Part shown: positions 31,683-32,723 of the stretch, one piece after another | How positions within the stretch are numbered: position 1 is the stretch's first letter | Layout: each line of letters begins with the position of its first letter | NCBI GenBank assembly: GCA_946479035.1 | Contig: CAMLDW010000026.1 | Span: 1-32,723 of the forward strand | Length of the DNA: 32,723 bases | DNA from: an uncultured Chthonomonadaceae bacterium | GTDB taxonomy: Bacteria; Armatimonadota; Fimbriimonadia; Fimbriimonadales; Fimbriimonadaceae | Direction of reading: 5' to 3' | The notes under the pieces: model-generated | What the model was told of the DNA's origin: nothing | Seen by the model: only the letters and a program-made list of their open reading frames with translations | Databases searched by the model: none | Made by a program: the position numbers and the translations under genes

Positions 31683-32501
31683 GTGAGCCTGGACGAAGGA
31701 TTCGATCCTAGGCTGAAGAAGACCGCCACGACGCCGCGACCCCAGTTCGCGCACGTCAAAGTGGTCTACTTCGACCTCGACGACACCCTTTGTGCCTACT
31801 GGGACGCTGCGAAAAAAGGGCTCCGACTCGCCTTCGAAGACCACCCCGAGCACGGCAAGCCCATCGACACCATGATCCGGCACTGGGGCGACGCCTTCCG
31901 CGAGTTCTCTCCGACCATCAAGGACACACACTGGTACGCCAAGTACCTCGAGAGCGGCGAGACGACTCGCATAGAGCTCATGCGCCGAGTCCTCGAAAGG
32001 GTCGGCGTCTACGACGAAGACCTCGCAGAGCGCCTCTCGCACACCTATTACGTCGAGCGCCACGCGGCGCTCGAGCTCTTCCCCGAGGCGCGCGAAGTGC
32101 TGGAGCAGCTCCACAGAAGGTTTAAGCTCGGGCTCATCACAAACGGGCCCGCTGACATCCAGAGGCAGGAGATCGAGACCCTCCACATCCTCCACTTCTT
32201 CAACGCCGTGCTGATCGAAGGAGAAATGGGCAAGGGCAAGCCGCACCCCGACGTCATGAAGCTCGCCGAACAGCTCAGCGGTTTCGCTGGAGAAGAGGTC
32301 CTCTTCGTCGGCAACAGCTACAAGCACGACGTCGCGCCGGCGAGGGAAGCCGGGTGGCACCAAGCTTGGGTCCGCAGGCCGTCCGACGTCTCACCCACCT
32401 CAAAGTCGCAAGAGCCCGAAGGGATCCCCGAAGGCGCACCCGAGCCCGACATCACCATCACCAACCTCCGCCAGCTCCTCCCAGCCCTCGGTCTCTCCTG
32501 A
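31683..32501 (+). CDS. HAD-superfamily hydrolase (HAD-IA, YjjG-like)
   Basis: 272 residues from the GTG at 31683, which has GGAGGG nine bases before it; an ATG at 31650 would add eleven residues. Motif I is VVYFDLDDTLCAYW (D31 and D33), motif II LITNG, motif III Lys in MGKGKPHPDVM and motif IV FVGNSYKHDVAPAREAGW. The helical cap (about 45-125) is of C1 type. Acts as a phosphatase on an unknown small molecule, perhaps a nucleotide or sugar phosphate. The last 45 residues, rich in Pro/Glu, extend past the core. It is followed only by repeats to the window end. Confidence 0.9.
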   Translation: MSLDEGFDPRLKKTATTPRPQFAHVKVVYFDLDDTLCAYWDAAKKGLRLAFEDHPEHGKPIDTMIRHWGDAFREFSPTIKDTHWYAKYLESGETTRIELMRRVLERVGVYDEDLAERLSHTYYVERHAALELFPEAREVLEQLHRRFKLGLITNGPADIQRQEIETLHILHFFNAVLIEGEMGKGKPHPDVMKLAEQLSGFAGEEVLFVGNSYKHDVAPAREAGWHQAWVRRPSDVSPTSKSQEPEGIPEGAPEPDITITNLRQLLPALGLS

Positions 32502-32507
32502 CACAGT

Positions 32508-32723
32508 TCCCTCCCCATCGGCATGGGCCGCGCAGATTCCCTCCCCCTTGGGGGAGGGTTAGGGTGGGGGTCGACGATGCCTCCGCCACGCATCGAGTGG
32601 TGGAGGCGAAACAGAAAGCGTGACGCCGTAATTGTGGTGCAGGCCTCTGGCCTGCGCCCGGCCGCGCAGATTCCCTCCCCCTTGGGATTGGCCGCGCGAA
32701 GTCTCCTGCGGAGACTTCGCCCG
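32508..32723 (+). repeat. Cluster of mosaic intergenic repeats to the right edge
   Basis: Several elements follow the HAD gene. CCCTCCCCC/GGGGGAGGG hairpin at 32539-32558 is joined to GGTTAGGGTGGGGGTC. GCCTCCGCCAC/GTGGTGGAGGC (one G-U pair) is at 32579-32607 with a 7-base loop. GCAGGCC/GGCCTGC is at 32639-32655. A second copy of the trpS-side repeat is at 32671-32723 with its perfect 11-bp hairpin at 32696-32720 and running off the window. No gene is seen in this stretch; some hairpins may act as terminators for the HAD gene. Confidence 0.8.

Noticed and set aside
1..32723. tRNA, rRNA, CRISPR array, transposase or phage genes
   Set aside because: No such sequence was recognised; the hairpin repeats near trpS and at the right end are not CRISPR-like because spacing is irregular and modules are mosaic.

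Overview
The window is high-GC bacterial chromosome, densely packed with genes on both strands and with many ATGA-type stop/start overlaps. Gene content points to a flagellated, diderm bacterium: hook genes of the basal-body cluster, KdsA (Kdo-8-phosphate synthase), a LolA-like lipoprotein-sorting protein and a DsbD-type periplasmic reductant exporter. A type II/IV pseudopilin with an H...NG C-terminal signature resembles the prepilin-like families expanded in Armatimonadota (Fimbriimonadia). That placement is an inference from gene style, held with moderate confidence. No rRNA, tRNA, CRISPR array, transposase or integrase is visible.

Layout. 1-3187 (minus) is a flagellar hook block in the order fliK, flgD, flg_new, flgE; flgE is cut by the window edge. 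3397-7196 (plus) holds a large GH42-like protein with charged disordered tails, translationally coupled to era. 7200-12798 (minus) carries wecG-type glycosyltransferase, PduO-type cobalamin adenosyltransferase and a LolA-like protein as one overlapping unit, then feoA-feoB plus a tiny Cys-rich FeoB-associated membrane protein and a membrane-anchored EEP-family phosphoesterase. 12898-15968 (plus) is dsbD-kdsA. 15987-17116 (minus) is an acetyl-xylan-esterase-like hydrolase with a stand-alone NIL-domain protein, divergent from a short leuA (17213-18370) that has no regulatory domain.

18446-20830 (minus) is a visibly AT-richer cassette: a CxxC thioredoxin-like membrane-anchored protein, a multi-span membrane protein, a pseudopilin and a Cys-rich secreted protein. 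It is preceded by a 21-bp tandem repeat that encodes heptapeptide repeats. This cassette is the best candidate for an undescribed system. 20931-25458 (minus) holds a tiny membrane protein, a PepC/bleomycin-hydrolase peptidase, a GNAT acetyltransferase, rpsT (S20) and an unrecognised protein of about 600 residues with repeated helix-helix-strand modules. 25576-28332 (minus) is dxr-rseP (MEP isoprenoid pathway and site-2 protease), divergent from lysA, a second M50 protease, trpS and a HAD hydrolase on the plus strand. Mosaic, hairpin-forming intergenic repeats occur around trpS and at the right edge. A decayed duplicate of the trpS 5' end sits next to one of them.

Regulation. Many first genes of transcription units have a -10-like hexamer only 6-10 nt before the start codon and no Shine-Dalgarno, which suggests frequent leaderless transcription. 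Genes inside operons use GGAGG-type sites or overlapping start codons.
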